A stretch of DNA of 64,000 bases. It comes from Jacaranda mimosifolia. Lineage: Eukaryota > Streptophyta > Magnoliopsida > Lamiales > Bignoniaceae. Numbering within the stretch: position 1 is the first letter of the stretch; the number at the start of each line of letters is the position of its first letter. The stretch lies in the NCBI GenBank assembly GCA_018894105.1, contig CM032127.1, positions 33,810,760-33,874,759 on the forward strand, in the 5' to 3' direction. Below are positions 11,194 to 23,667 of the stretch, one piece after another. The translations under genes were made by a program, and so were the position numbers. Under the pieces are notes generated by a model. The model saw only the letters and a program-made list of their open reading frames with translations. It was not told the DNA's origin and ran no database searches.

Positions 11194-13347
11194 TGAAAGC
11201 AAGTAATGCACTAAGATCCAATTATAAAAACTTCAAAAGCTTAATAAACTAGTGCTTATATGATAACTAGGATCAAATCATGCCTAAGATTTAGATTTTG
11301 ATAGGGTGTTACCTTGAAATTCCAAAATCCAAGAAGAATGTGGTGAACCACTCACCAATCCAGAAACAGCTAGAAATTGCGCAGTAGGAATAGAGCGATT
11401 TTTACCAACATCAAATCTCCTCCAAAAATCACGAAAAAAATACTGGAGCTTCTCAACACCTTGAGAAACTCTCACTAAAAAATTAAGGTTGAAATCTTTC
11501 TGGATCTCCCTAGAGAAAATCGCCAAATCAGACTTTATGCAAGTGGATCTCCAAACCATAGCAAACTAACTTGTTTGCCTCTATTGATATGATCCACACA
11601 CCAAATAGATCTTCCAAAATCTCTAGTCTATAAGCTGGAATAAGGCTAGAGATTAGCTATGGTGGAGGCCAATTTTAGGTAGGGAAGAACAAGAAGAAGA
11701 GAGCAAAGCTTTCAACACATGAATACAATGCTTGCAAGGAGTTTTTATAGGGAATAGTGGAAAATCTAATTCTTCAAACCTTTTGACATAATGACCAGTC
11801 CTCTCTCTCTATATCTATATATAGAGGCTGAAAGGTGTGATGCCGAGGTGGAATCACACCTTTCATGAGGAAAAAGGGGCGGCCAACTTGCATTTTGCCA
11901 AGATGACAAATGCAAATCCAAATCTAATTTGAATTTCATTTGCATTTTAATTACATTTGAAATCTAATTTCAAGTTAATTAAAACGAACATTTCATTTGA
12001 ATGTTCCCTCCAAATTGTGTTCTTTATTAAACACTTTAATTTAATTAATTAACTTTTGACTTAACTCTTAAGTTAAACAAGCTCAGCTCTTAAGCTTGAA
12101 TTTTGTTAACTTAAATCTTTAAGTTAACTTGACCAATTGATGGTCATATTGGACCAAATAATTAACTCCTTAATAAATGGTCTAATTTGAATCCTTAAAT
12201 TAATTGATTAATTTAACATTTAAATTAAGCAAGCCAAAATTGACCTTCAAAATTGGCACCTTAAAATCATTCCACTTAGAGACATTTTTCTAACACTTAG
12301 AAAATATTTTCTCCATGAAATAGGAAGCTAATTGGCTTTTGTGTGTGACCTAATAGGTTCTACCATTCATTAGACATGGGCTGACAACTCCTTGCGACTT
12401 TTGAATATCATATATTCAATTTAGTTTAAAATACGTTTAAATTAATCGACTCAATTTAATTAATCTCATTAATTGAAAAGTACCCAATCTCTATGGTCGA
12501 TGTCTAACCTCAAGCCCATGGAACCTAATTAATTAGCCGAAATGAATATTTTGGAGAACCATTATAGCTCTACACTTACCATGCAAATACAGTCCTTCCA
12601 TCTCCTATCTCCCAAAAGAGGCCTAGGGCAAGATAATTGTCGGCTCCCTAATGGCCTCGATACTATGTCTCTATTCCTAATGCTCGATTCCTTTGTGTGA
12701 CCTCATCTTTAAAAAACTCCTTTTCCAAATTATCACACCACCTTATGCAAGGATTTTTTGCAATCGATCATTATAGAATACATAGGAGATGCATTCGCCC
12801 TTCACAAAAGCGAAGAGTTAGATTTCATCTTAAATCTCACAAACCTCCATGCCAAGTAGCTCATTCCCAACCTCAACCCAAAAGACCCACTAAGTAGCTC
12901 ACTAGTGTGAGCTAGAGAATGCCACTCCCGATTTACCACTATGGCTATCTAGTGGATTCTCCAGTAGGTCTTCAGTGCCTTGTTCTCTAGCAAGCACCCA
13001 CTAACATGCACCCATATGTCATGTGGTGGCTCATGGAATGGAGCAATATCCAACCTTGGGATTTATGCATCGTCAATACAAGTCTATTCAGATCTTAGAT
13101 GCCCTGTCTCATATGACTTACAACCTGAAAGATTTAAGATCACGATCATGTGAGACTTATTCCATGGTCATCAAACCAAGTCTTGTAGTCATAAGTGATA
13201 TAGGGGCTTCATCCAAATGCAAGTGAAGTAATAAAGAGCATAAGATGAAGATGGCCATATGAAGAATATCATTCAATCAAGATTATTTTACAAGGAAATA
13301 ACATATATAAGGCCAATCTAATTAGCTTGTTAGGCACTATTCCAACA
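11194..13347 (-). repeat. 3' LTR of element A
   Basis: 2154 bp, plus-orientation start tgaaagcaagtaatgcac and end gcactattccaaca. It includes a TATA-like minus-strand site (about 11808-11826) preceded in transcription order by a hairpin at 11830-11864. Confidence 0.9.
11830..11864 (-). promoter_or_regulatory. LTR promoter hairpin beside TATA box
   Basis: Inverted repeat gaaaggtgtgatgcc / ggaatcacacctttc (14 of 15 positions pair, 5-base loop). On the minus strand it lies just upstream of CTATATATAGATATAG. The same arrangement is at 22055-22089, 16115-16145 and, weaker, 27274-27304. Confidence 0.7.
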
Positions 13348-13360
13348 ATCTCTCACTTGC

Positions 13361-15474
13361 CTTAAAGCTAATGTCCCATGGCCTTGAGACCCATCTTCTT
13401 AAGATGTTCTTCAAAGACCTTTTGCGTTAGGGGTTTTGTTAGTGGATCTGCTATATTCTCTTCCGAGGCCACTCTCTCCACTCGAATGTCGCCTCTATCA
13501 ATGATCTCCAGAATCAAATGATATCATCTCAAAATGTGCTTGGATTTCTTGGCTCTTTGGATTGTGCCACTGCCCCAGTGTTGTCACAATAGACAACTAC
13601 TAGCCAGCAATGCTAAGCACTATATTCAACTCTTGAATGAAAATTTTCATCCAAACACCTTCTTTTGCAGCTTTCGAAGCCACAATATATTCTGCTTCAG
13701 TAGTAGAATCAACCGTGGTGTCTTATTTGGAACTCTTTCAACTCACCGAGTCACCATTAAGGCAAAATATAAATTCTGAAGTGGATTGAGGTCATCTACA
13801 TTGGATTGGAAACTTGAATCTGAAAACCCCTCTAGTTTCAATTCTCCATTACCGTATACCAAAAATAAGTCCTTAGTCCTTCTCAAGTACTTAAGATTGC
13901 TTTCACGACTATCCAGTGACTCTTACGAGGATTGGATTTGATCATACTCATAACACTTAGTGAGTGTGCCACATCCGGTCTTATACAATGAACTACATAC
14001 ATGCTACCAATAGCGGAGGCATAAAATATGTGAGACATCCTTCATTTCTCTTTCTCTATCTTGGGGACCATAGACTTGGAGAGACGAATGTCATGTCCCA
14101 TGGGAAAAAATCCTTTCTTGGATTCTTCCATATTAAACCTCTTCAGTATTTTGTCAATGTATGGGGTTTGGGATAGCCCCAACATCCTTTTAGATCTATC
14201 TCTATAGATACGTATTCCCAATACGTAGGATGTTTCTCCCAAATCCTTCATGGAGAATTTTGTAGATAACTATACTTTAGTACACTCTAACATTCCTACC
14301 TCATTTCCAATGAGAAGGATGTCACCGACATAAAGCATAATAAATTATACACTACTCCCACTGGCCTTTTTGTACACACATAGTTCATACACATTTTTTA
14401 CAAAGCCAAATGATTTGACCATTTTATCAAAACGTATGTTCCAACTTTGGGATGCTTGTTTGAGTTCATAAATAGATCTCTGGAGTTTGCAAACCTTTTG
14501 CTCACTCCCCTTTGATGTGAAACCTTATGGTTGCTCTATATAAATTTCTTCTTCAATATCTCTATTGAGGAAAGCAGTTTTCACATCAATTTATCATATC
14601 TCATCGTCATAATATGCAGCTATAGCAAGTAGAATCCTAATGGACTTAGGTATTGTGACCGGTAAAAAAGTTTCCTTGAAATCAATATCAGGTCTTTGAG
14701 TGTAACCCTTTGCCACAGTCGTGCCTTAAAAGTCACCACTTCTCCATCTACTCCAAGTTTTCGTTTATAGATCCACTTGCAACCTAAAAGAACTATTCCT
14801 TTTGGTGGATTTACTAAAGTCAATACTTTATTTGAGTACATAGAGTCCATTTCGAATATCATGGCTTCAAGCAAACGTCCTGAATCTATGTCCAACATAG
14901 CTTCCTTATAGGTCTTCGGATCACTATCCGATTGGCCCATTTCATAAAGGAATCCAAACCTTTTGGGTTACTTCTTGACTCGGTCCAACCTACGTAGAGG
15001 TTGTGGATAAGGCTCTAGTTACTTGCTTGTTCCACCGCTTGTGGGATTTCTTGATCATCTTAAACATCATCAAGTTCAATAGCCATGCCATTTCTATCTA
15101 ATAGAAATTCCTTTTCCAAAAGTAGGTGTTCCTCAAAACAAATACCTTTTGTTCCGAGGGATCATAGAAACAATAGCCCGTAGACTTTCTAGGGTATCAC
15201 AGAAACTTGCACAAGGTGGATCTACTATCCAACTTATCTCTCACTATCTGTCTCACAGAAGCGGGAGATCCCTAAACCTTGAGATATTGGTAGGAGGGTG
15301 CTCTGCCAAACCACATTTCATGTGGTGTCTTCGGAACCGACTTAGACGGTACTATGTTTAGTAACCTCACTATTGTTTGTAAGGTGTATCCCCAAAAGGA
15401 TATGAGCACATCGAAAAACCTATCATGGAACGCACCATGTTCAACAAGATACAGTTATCTTCTTGGCTACTCTA
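13361..15474 (-). pseudogene. Element A integrase end, reverse transcriptase and RNase H (decayed)
   Basis: Minus-strand reading shows the end of integrase near 15100-15474 (including LLNMVRSM-like phrase near 15430-15450). Reverse transcriptase follows from about 14940 (YKEAM, FEMDSM, GCKWIYKRKLG, about 14740-14910). Farther along is KDLGETSYVLGIRIYRDRS (14190-14251), with SQTPYIDKILKRFNM. The frame ends with ADPLTKPLTQ-like and HLKKMGLK-like phrases (13385-13460) typical of the Copia polyprotein C-terminus. The enzyme copies element RNA into DNA in the cytoplasm. Several frameshifts and stops interrupt it, so no functional enzyme is possible. Confidence 0.85.
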
Positions 15475-15479
15475 TTATG

Positions 15480-17719
15480 TGAAGGAACAATCGGCATTAG
15501 GATGCACAATAATTCAAAACTAAATCACCAAATCCAATGTCAATCGGTCATCCTAGGGTCATACCATGCAGTATAATTAGAATTAGAAGAAGATACTTAC
15601 CTTTAGAAGCAAGATCCAAGGAAGAAAACCAAATCTCCAAGTGTTGGCAGATTCACAATTGGATCTGGCGCAATAGATTCAGATCCGAATTTGACCAACC
15701 AAAACTCTTAATAAATTCGAACAAAATATTTGGGAGATACCTAACACCTTATTCTATCTTCATTAGAAAATTTGGATCAAAAATCGCATCACAGCTTTCA
15801 GAAAAAATTCGTAAAGTCAGACAATCTGCAGGAAACTATGAAATAGCGATCTCATGCGAAATCGCCTCTAACGTTGATCCACACACAAAAGATGAGATCC
15901 TAAATCTACAGATCCTAATTTGGATTAGATCTAAAGATGGAGATGGAGTATGATCGGTTTTTCGAGAGTTTTGGAAGGGAAGGAAAGGAGGAATTCAACA
16001 CATGAATATCTTGCCTTGAAAGGTTTTCGGACGAAAGCGTTTAGAATTTGATTTTCTAATGCTGAAAAATTACACTAAAATTCATCCAGCTCTATATCTA
16101 TATATAGAGTGTGTGAGGTGTGATTCCAAGGTGGCATCACACCTCCCATGAGGATGTGGGGACCGAAAATTAGTTGTGTGCAAGTTGGCAATTTGAATTT
16201 CAATTGAATTTGAATTTCATCTTGCCAACTTGGAATCTTATTCCAAATTAATTCAAATCCAATTTGAATTTTCCCTCTTAAAATCCTTGTTCTTCCATTA
16301 ATTAAATTAATCTAATTAATTTAATTAATTAACCTTGACTTAACAATTAAGTCAAGTAAATTGAACTCTTTAAGTTTACTTTAGTCAACTTAACCCCTTA
16401 AGTTAACTTCGATCAATTGATGATCAATGTGGCACCAAATAATTAACTCATTAATTATTTGCCTAATTTAACTCCTTAAAGTAATTGATTAATTTAACAC
16501 TTAAATTAATCAAGCCAAAATTGATCTTCAAAGGTCTCCCAAAAATCGGCCATGGAAAAAGGTTATCTTTCTAACACTTAGAAAAATTTCTCCATCAATT
16601 AGGAAGGTCTTTTGGCTTTTGTGTGTGACCCATTAGGTTCTACCATTCATTGGACATAGGCTCACAACCCGTTGTGACTTTTGAATATTTAATATTTATT
16701 CTAGTTTAAAACTCATTTTAAACTAGTCGACTCGATTCAATCGATCTCATCAATTGAAGAGTGCCTAATCTCCATGGTCGATGTCCAACCTCAAGCCCAT
16801 GGAGCCCAATTAATTGGTCGAAATGATTGTCTATATGAGAACCGTTTAAAGCTCTATGCGTTCTATGCAAATACGGTCCTTCCATCTTCTATCTCCCGAA
16901 AGAGGCCTAGGGCAAGATATTTGTCGGCTCCCTAATAGCCTCGATTCTATGCTTCTATTCTAAATGTCTGATTCCTTTGTATGACCTCAACTTTGGAAAA
17001 CTCCTTTCCCAAATTGTCATACCACCTTGCGCAAGGATTTCATGAAATCGATCATTATAGAATGCATAGGAGATGTACTCGCCCTTCACAAAAGCGAGGA
17101 GTCGAATTCCCTCTTGGATCTCACAAACCTCCATGCCAAGTAGCTTATACTCAATCTCACCTCGAACGGCCTGCTAAGTGACTAAGGATGAGTCAAAGCA
17201 TGAGCACCGGACACAAGGTTACCATGGATCCTCCGGTCAGATGACTAATAATATGCACTAGCATAAGCAGGAGAACTAACCACTACCGACTTGCCACTAT
17301 GGATACCTAGCGGAGTTTCCGGTGGGTCTTCAGTGCCTTGTTCTCTAACAAGCACCCACTAACACGTACCCGTATCACATACGGTTGCTCATTGAACGGA
17401 GCAATATCTAACCCCTTAGATTTATGCATCGTTAGTGCAAGTATATCCGGATCGTAGATGTCCTGTCTCTGAAGATCCTATGACTTGGAATGTTTTAAGC
17501 TCACGACCATGTAAGACTTATTCCATGATCGCCACCTAGTGCATGACCAAGTCTCGTAGTCTTAAGTGATCTAAGGACTTCATCCAAATGCCAGTGAAGT
17601 AATATGGTGTATGAGATGAATGTGGCCATATACAAGATATCATTCAATCAAGATTGTTTTTACAAGAAAATAGCTTTACAAGGCCAAATCTATTGGCTTG
17701 CCGGGCACTATTTCCAACA
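15480..17719 (-). mobile_element. Solo LTR inside element A integrase
   Basis: 2240-bp LTR, plus-orientation start tgaaggaacaatcggcatta, end gcactatttccaaca, with a perfect target duplication TTATG (15475-15479 and 17720-17724). No interior remains, so it is the product of LTR-LTR recombination. It is a relative of element A's LTR: it shares the hairpin-TATA block (16090-16145), the ttttgtgtgtgacccattagg block (16617) and the ending. Removing it restores the integrase phrase PxxQHNRVAKK across the junction. Confidence 0.9.
16115..16145 (-). promoter_or_regulatory. LTR promoter hairpin in solo LTR
   Basis: Arms gaggtgtgattcc and ggcatcacacctc, with a TATA-like tatatctatatataga directly to the left (downstream on the minus strand). 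The one mismatch between the arms falls at the same place as in element A's 3' LTR. Confidence 0.7.
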
Positions 17720-17724
17720 TTATG

Positions 17725-18455
17725 TTGGGGTATGCCGGGCGGAGTCCATTGAGAGAAAATCTCATTCTTTTTTAGATAATTCAAGAATTCGGTGCTTAAG
17801 TATTCTCCCCCTCGATCCGATCAAAGAGCTTTAATACTTAGCCTCAATTGCTTTTCCACTTCACTCCTATACTCTTTGAACTTTTCAAAGGCTTCAGACT
17901 TGTTCTTTATAAGAAACATATGTTCAAACCGACTATAGTCATCGGTGAAGGTGATGAAGTAGGAATAGCCTCCTCTCCACTAACTCTTAGTGATCCACAA
18001 ACATCTGTAAAGATCAAATCCAAGAGACTTATGGAGCTCTCTGTTTGTCCTACAAAGAGAGCTTTGGTCATTTTTCCTTTTAAACAAGATTCACAAGTAG
18101 GAAGATCCTCAATGCCACTAACATTTAGTGCTTTGAGAGCTTTTAACTTGTTCATCCTATTTTAAGAAATATGTCCAAGTCTTGCATGCCACAAAGTGGC
18201 ATCTTCTTGGTTATCTAACTTTCTTTTACTTGATTGAATGTGCATTAGTGAAGTTTGAGAATCAAGTATGTACAATCCATTTATTAATGTACCTTGAGCA
18301 ATTAAAGAACCATTCTTTAATGCCTTCAACTTCCTATTTGATATAGAAAAATTAAATCCTTCATTATCTAGAATTGGAATTGAAATAATGTTCTTAACAA
18401 GATGGCGTATATAATAAACCAAATCAAGTACAATGCAAGCATTCCCCAAGTCCAA
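17725..18455 (-). pseudogene. Element A pre-integrase and integrase N-terminus
   Basis: Minus-strand reading gives ATLWHARLGHIS (about 18162-18210), the Copia GAG-pre-integrase signature. After it comes CESCLKGKMTKA with SLLDLIFTDVCGSL (about 17980-18100), the zinc-binding end and catalytic core start of integrase. The enzyme inserts the DNA copy into the host genome. The core is interrupted at 17719/15480 by the solo LTR and by further frame changes. Confidence 0.85.
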
Positions 18456-18529
18456 CTTGATAACGCCTTGAAAAGTGGCTGTAACTTTTGCTACATTTCC
18501 TACGTAGAGGATTGTATCCCCTTCAGAAA

Positions 18530-18645
18530 GACTCTTTCATCTTTCTATCCCTTGTAATGAATTGCAAAGGTCAGAACTGCATGCAGTATCAAAAACCCAT
18601 GTGGAAGAATTAGTCGTCATGTGTACTTCAGTAACGTACATACCC
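18530..18645 (-). pseudogene. Element A protease active-site region
   Basis: Minus-strand reading STWVFDTACSSDLC matches the Copia aspartic protease motif WxLDTGCxSHIC. The DTG catalytic triad is changed to DTA, so the protease would be inactive. Confidence 0.75.
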
Positions 18646-19459
18646 TTTTCAAGGGTTGCAAGGTAAGTTTTGCAATTTCTTTTACAATGCCCCTTTTTGC
18701 CATAATAGAAACAACTAGCTTCGATTTTAACCTTCTTCTTAACCCTGGCAGAACTCTTCTCGGGTTGCTCACCTTTGAGGAAGAACTTTTCTTCCTTTTA
18801 CCTTCTTTTCTATGACCCCTAGGGTCCTTTGACTTAGATGAGGATGCAACCATAAGGGGCTTCTCCTTTCTCATAGTCATCTCCACGGTCACAAGCATAT
18901 TGATCAATTCATTAATCGTAACATCTTGCTTGGACATATTGAAGTTTATAATGAATTGATCATATGATGGTGGCAATGACTGTATGATCAAATCCATGTA
19001 AAGGTCGTTGTCCATGACGATATCTAATTGTCCAAGCTTCTTGATTACTCCAATCATCTTAAGGCATGGTCATGGACGTTGGACCCTTCACTCATCCTTG
19101 TCCTAAAGAGCTCCTTGGACAAAGTAAACATTTTGTGTCTACTTTGTACACCATACAACTCTTGCAAGTATACATAGATCTCTCAAGCATGTTTCATGTG
19201 CTCATGAGTCTTTTGGAGCTCGTTAGACATGGATGCCATCATGACACACCTCACTTGTAGATCATCATCTACAAATTTCGTGAACATTTCACATTGTTCG
19301 TCGGTGGCGTCATCACCAAGTGTGTCCACTAGACTTTGATCAAAGACGTACTCCACTTTTCAGATTGAAGAATGATTTTAAGGTTTATTAACCAATCTTA
19401 GAAGTTTAGCCTGGTAAGTTATTGGTTTCCAAAATTGATGCGAGTGGATTCTTAGCCAT
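18620..19459 (-). pseudogene. Element A gag (decayed)
   Basis: The minus-strand start ATG at 19459 opens MAKNPLASILETNNLPG, like Copia gag starts (xxxSILxxNKLTGxN). A longer open piece at 18617-19057 carries SLPPSYDQFIINFNM, the conserved gag core. A basic serine-rich stretch follows, then a zinc knuckle CFYYGKKGHCKRNC (about 18672-18720) in which the second cysteine is tyrosine. Gag packages the element RNA into virus-like particles. A stop soon after the start and the damaged knuckle show it is dead. Confidence 0.85.
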
Positions 19460-21420
19460 TTTAATTGAAGATTTCAAAAATCTACAAAAGGCGAAAAAAA
19501 GTATAAGCATGTGATTGAGTTTGATATTTAAAACATGTTTATGGTCTTTCAAGCATATTTTTCTCCCACTATTTTATCAAATTCTTCACCCCAAGAAGAA
19601 TTTGGGAAATCATATTTTCTAGTGAGAAATAAGATCCTAAGGACTTGTAAGCGGACCCCCGCTTCGAGTGCCACCACAAACAATCGAAAGGTAAGCAACA
19701 CTTGCTAATTGCATCTCATGCAACTCTTGATATGTTTTGCCTCACTTTTCATGTAGACACCCTGCTTCGAGCGCATTTACATTACTAAGTGTTAAGTCAT
19801 ACCTACTAATCAAACTTTGATTCGAGATGGCTCCATGTCATCCCCCGCTTTGAGTGCCAACTCATGGATATTCTCAAATTAAAGGTGCATTATATGCTAA
19901 GTATATGCTCACAACTTTTCTCCTAAGTGTGACCCCTGCTTCGAGTGCCATCACACAAATTCAGTAGCGTCGTCATGGCGTATACATTTGGTAGAAAGCT
20001 TGGATTAATGAAAACTCTTTTAATTTGTATCCATTTCGACTTAACATTAGAAAAATACTTAGACATTATAAGTGGAGGGTTTCTCCTTGCAAAGATCTCA
20101 TCATTTTATCTTCTTATTTATATTTTTTATATCCAAAAAATACATCTCATACATCAATAGGATATGGAAAGCATAAATAAATAAATGCGCCTAACATGCT
20201 CCTAGGGTAGGATGACCATGAGCCTAACCAAGTAGTGAACTTAGAGCCATAGATGCACCACCTAGTTGATTTTAGGTGGGTTGATTAAATCTAGCTATTA
20301 CATGAGTATATCCCATACATTCATGGGTTTTCAAAAGTCTTCATGACTCCTATGGTCTCCATTGCTCCATGCAACAATTACATGAATACAAAATTTTCAC
20401 TCCTAGTGATTCTACTCTCATAACATTTATAGAGTAGAAATAAAGAGGCATGCAAGCCTCAATTTAATACAACCTATTTCAACAACTTGAAATAAATAAA
20501 ATCAATATTAAAGGCTCATGATCATCCCCATTCATTCATCATCTATTCAACAATTAAATTAACAATAAATAAATCTAAAATTAACAATTAATTTTAATAA
20601 TTAAATGCTTATCTCATAAATAAATAATTTAACAAGCATAACATTTATGCCAAAATTGGAAGATTAACTTTACCAATTTTCAAAAGCATTAAAAAATGTC
20701 AAACATAATTTTGAGAACTTGCACAACATTTGTGCATCTACTATGTGTGGTGCAAAAATATTTCAAGCACAAAAGGAGTTGGAAAAATAGGCTCCAAACT
20801 CACCAAACTCCCAAGGATGGGACGGCCGCCCAGCTTGGGCGCACGGTTGGGCAGGCCGCGCGCACAGCATGTGCGCAGCGCCCGGCCAGCGGTCGGCAGC
20901 CCCTGTTTTGGGGCTTCAAGGTGTGTCAAGCCATTTTTCCACTCAACTTTCATGCACCAATAATTTTAGCACATGTTCCCAACATTTGAACAAACATTAT
21001 AAATGAATTTTTGCATTCAAAACCTCTTTTAAAAATGAAAATTCAAGTGCTCAATCATGCCTTCAAAAATTAGAAAAAGCTAGAATCATATTCTTCAAAA
21101 TCTCCAATACAACTCCAATCAAATTGGATCCAAAAATGACCAAAACTCTTTTGATCAAACAACAACATGCTATATCAACATATAACATCAATAAATGTTG
21201 AATCATCATTCAACATTTATCACTATGAATTGAAACATACTAAAACATGAATCAACACTTAAAACATATAATAGCATACTTTCAACTCATCAATCATAGA
21301 GCCATACACAACATCAAGCAAACACTCCAATCCATCTTATGATTGAGAATTTGGTGATCTAGATTAATCCATCGCATGAATCAATCATTAGAAGAAAATC
21401 TAAATCTAAATATGATCTAG
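19460..21420 (-). other. Untranslated leader of element A
   Basis: About 2 kb between primer-binding site and gag with no coding potential. It contains four spaced copies of a cccc(c/t)gcttcgagtgcca motif (19655-19673, 19758-19774, 19840-19859, 19931-19950) and a GC-rich structured patch at 20811-20905. The right two-thirds align with the leader of element B (6940-8222). Confidence 0.75.
20811..20905 (-). other. GC-rich structured patch in leader of element A
   Basis: Strongly GC-rich in an AT-rich leader, with inverted pairs such as gcgcaca / tgtgcgc around 20860-20877. It lies about 0.5 kb from the primer-binding site, the same place as the palindromic patch of element B (7590-7745). Open frames through it on both strands are a side effect of GC content. 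Confidence 0.55.
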
Positions 21421-21432
21421 GCTTTGATACTA
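21421..21432 (-). other. Primer-binding site of element A
   Basis: The minus strand reads TAGTATCAAAGC, close to the initiator Met tRNA site TGGTATCAGAGC, one base from the 5' LTR edge at 21434. Confidence 0.75.
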
Positions 21433-21433
21433 C

Positions 21434-23667
21434 TTAAATGCAAGTAATGCACTAGGATCTAATTATAAAAACTAGAAAAGCTTAATAAACTAGCGCTTAC
21501 ATGCTGAGTAGGATCAAATCATGCCTAAGATTCAGATTTTGATAGAGTGTTACCTTGAAATTGCAAAATCCAAGGAGAATGTGGTGAACTTTTCACCAAT
21601 CCAGAAACTGCGCAGCAAGAATGGAGCGATTTTAGCCAGCATCAAATCTCATCCAAAAACCACAAAAAAATTAATGGAGCTTCCTAACACCTTGAGAAAC
21701 TCTTTTATTTAGATTGAAAAGCTTTCTGGATCTCCATGGAGAAAATCACCAAATTGGACTCTATGCAAGTGGATCTCCAAACCGTAGCAAACTAACTTGT
21801 TTGCCTCTATTGATATGATCCACATACCAAATAGACCTTCCAAAATATCTAGTCTATAAGCTAGAATAAGGCCAGAGATTAGCTATGATGGAGACTGATT
21901 TTAGGTAGGAAAGAAGAAAAAGAGAGCAAAGCTTTCAACACATGAATGCAATGCTTGCAAGGAGTTTTTACAAGGAATAGTGGATAATCTAATTCTTCAA
22001 ACCTTTTGACATAATGGCCAATCCTCTCTTTATCTATATCTATATATAGAGGCGGAAAGGTGTGATGCCAAGGTAGCATCACATCTTTCATGAGGAAAAA
22101 GGGGCGGCCAACTTGCATTTTGCCAAGATGGCAAATGCAAATCCAAATCTAATTTGAATTTCATTTGTATTTTAATTACATTTAAAATCTAATTTCAAGT
22201 TAATTAAAATGATAATTAAAATGAAAATTTCATTTGAATTTTTCCTCCAAATTGTGTTCTTCCTATTAATTAAATTAAACACTTTAATTTAATTAATTAA
22301 CATTTGACTTAACTCTTAAGTCAAACAAGCTCAACTATTAAGCTTGAATTTTGTTAACTTAACTCTTTAAGTTAACTTAACCAATTCATGGTCATATTGG
22401 ACCAAATAATTAACTCCTTAATTAATTGTCTAATTTGACTCATTAAATTAATTGATTAATTTAAAATTTAAATTAAGCAAGCCAAAATTGACCTTCAAAA
22501 TTGGCACCTTAAAATCAGTCCACTTGGAGACATTTTTCTAACACTTAGAAAATATTTTCTCCATCAAATAGGAAGCTAATTGGCTTTTGTGTGTGACCCA
22601 ATAGGTTCTACAATTCATTGAATTGGGCTCACAACTCCTTGCGACTTTTGAATATCATATATTCAATTTAGTTTAAAACACTTTTAAACTAATCGACTTA
22701 ATTCAATTAATCTCATTAATTGAAGAGTACTCAATCTCTATGTTCGGTGTCTAACCTCAAGCCCATAGAGTCCAACTAATTGGCCAAAATGAATATTTTG
22801 GAGAACCATTATAGCTTTACACTTACCATGCAAATACGGTCCTTCCGTCTCTTATCTCCCAAAAAAGGCCTAGGGCAAGATAATTGTTGGCTCTATAATG
22901 GTCTTGACACTATGTCTCTATTCCTAATGCTCGATTCCTTTGTGTGACCTCATCTTTAAAAACTCCTTTTACAAATTATCATACCACCTTGTGTAAGGAT
23001 TTCTTGGAATCGATCATTATAGAATACATAGGAGATGCATTCGCCCTTTACAAAAGGGAGGAGTCAGATTCCATCTTGGATCTCACAAACCACCATGCCA
23101 AGTAGCTCATACCTAACTTCAACCCAAAAGACCTGTTAAGTGGTCAAGGAAGAGTCAAAGCACGAGGACCAAACACAAGGTTACCATGGATCCCAGGTTA
23201 GAGAACTAATAATATGCACTAGTGTGAGCTAGAGAACTTGCCACTACCAATTTACCACTACGGCTATCTAGTGGATTCTTTAGTGGGTCTTCATAGCCTT
23301 ATTCTCTAACAAGTACCCACTAACATACACCCATGTGTTATATGGTTGCTCATGGAACGGAGCAATATCCAACTCTTGGATTTATGCATCGTCAATGCAA
23401 GTCTATCTGGATCTTAGATGTCCTGTCTCATAAGATCCGAAGACTTGGAAGATTTAAGATCACGATCGTGTGAGACTTATTCCATGGTCACCGAACCAAG
23501 TCCCGTAGTCATAAGTGATCTAGGGGCTTCATCCGAATGCAAGTGAAATAATAACGAGCATAAAATGAAGATGGCCATATAAAGAATATCATTTAGACAA
23601 GATTGTTTTACAAAGAAATAGCTCATACAAGGCCAATCCAATTAGCTTGCAGGGCACCATTCTAACA
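21434..23667 (-). repeat. 5' LTR of element A
   Basis: 2234 bp, partner of 11194-13347. Promoter block: hairpin 22055-22089 followed, in minus direction, by a TATA-like tatctatatctatatata (about 22031-22048). Target duplication ATATT lies immediately outside. Confidence 0.9.
22055..22089 (-). promoter_or_regulatory. LTR promoter hairpin, 5' LTR of A
   Basis: Arms gaaaggtgtgatgcc and gcatcacatctttc around a short loop. Position relative to the TATA-like site is the same as in the 3' LTR. Confidence 0.7.

Larger units (their letters stand above)
11194..23667 (-). mobile_element. Nearly complete Copia element A
   Basis: A minus-strand Ty1/Copia element with about 2.2-kb LTRs at 11194-13347 and 21434-23667, and a perfect 5-bp target duplication ATATT (11189-11193 and 23668-23672). 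In transcription order it has 5' LTR, primer-binding site (21421-21432), a 2-kb leader, gag from 19459, protease, GAG-pre-integrase and integrase, reverse transcriptase and RNase H, a purine tract (13348-13360) and 3' LTR. All coding parts carry stops or frameshifts, and the integrase is split by a solo LTR (15480-17719). The order protease-integrase-RT is diagnostic for Copia rather than Gypsy. The two LTRs differ at many sites, so the insertion is old. Confidence 0.9.

Noticed and set aside
15537..15953. 138-codon plus-strand open frame
   Set aside because: It lies entirely inside the solo LTR and aligns with non-coding parts of the other LTRs.
20696..20989. Overlapping open frames on both strands through a GC-rich patch
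   Set aside because: GC-rich sequence lacks stops by chance. The patch lies in the untranslated leader of Copia A and gives low-complexity Ala/Arg/Pro text.
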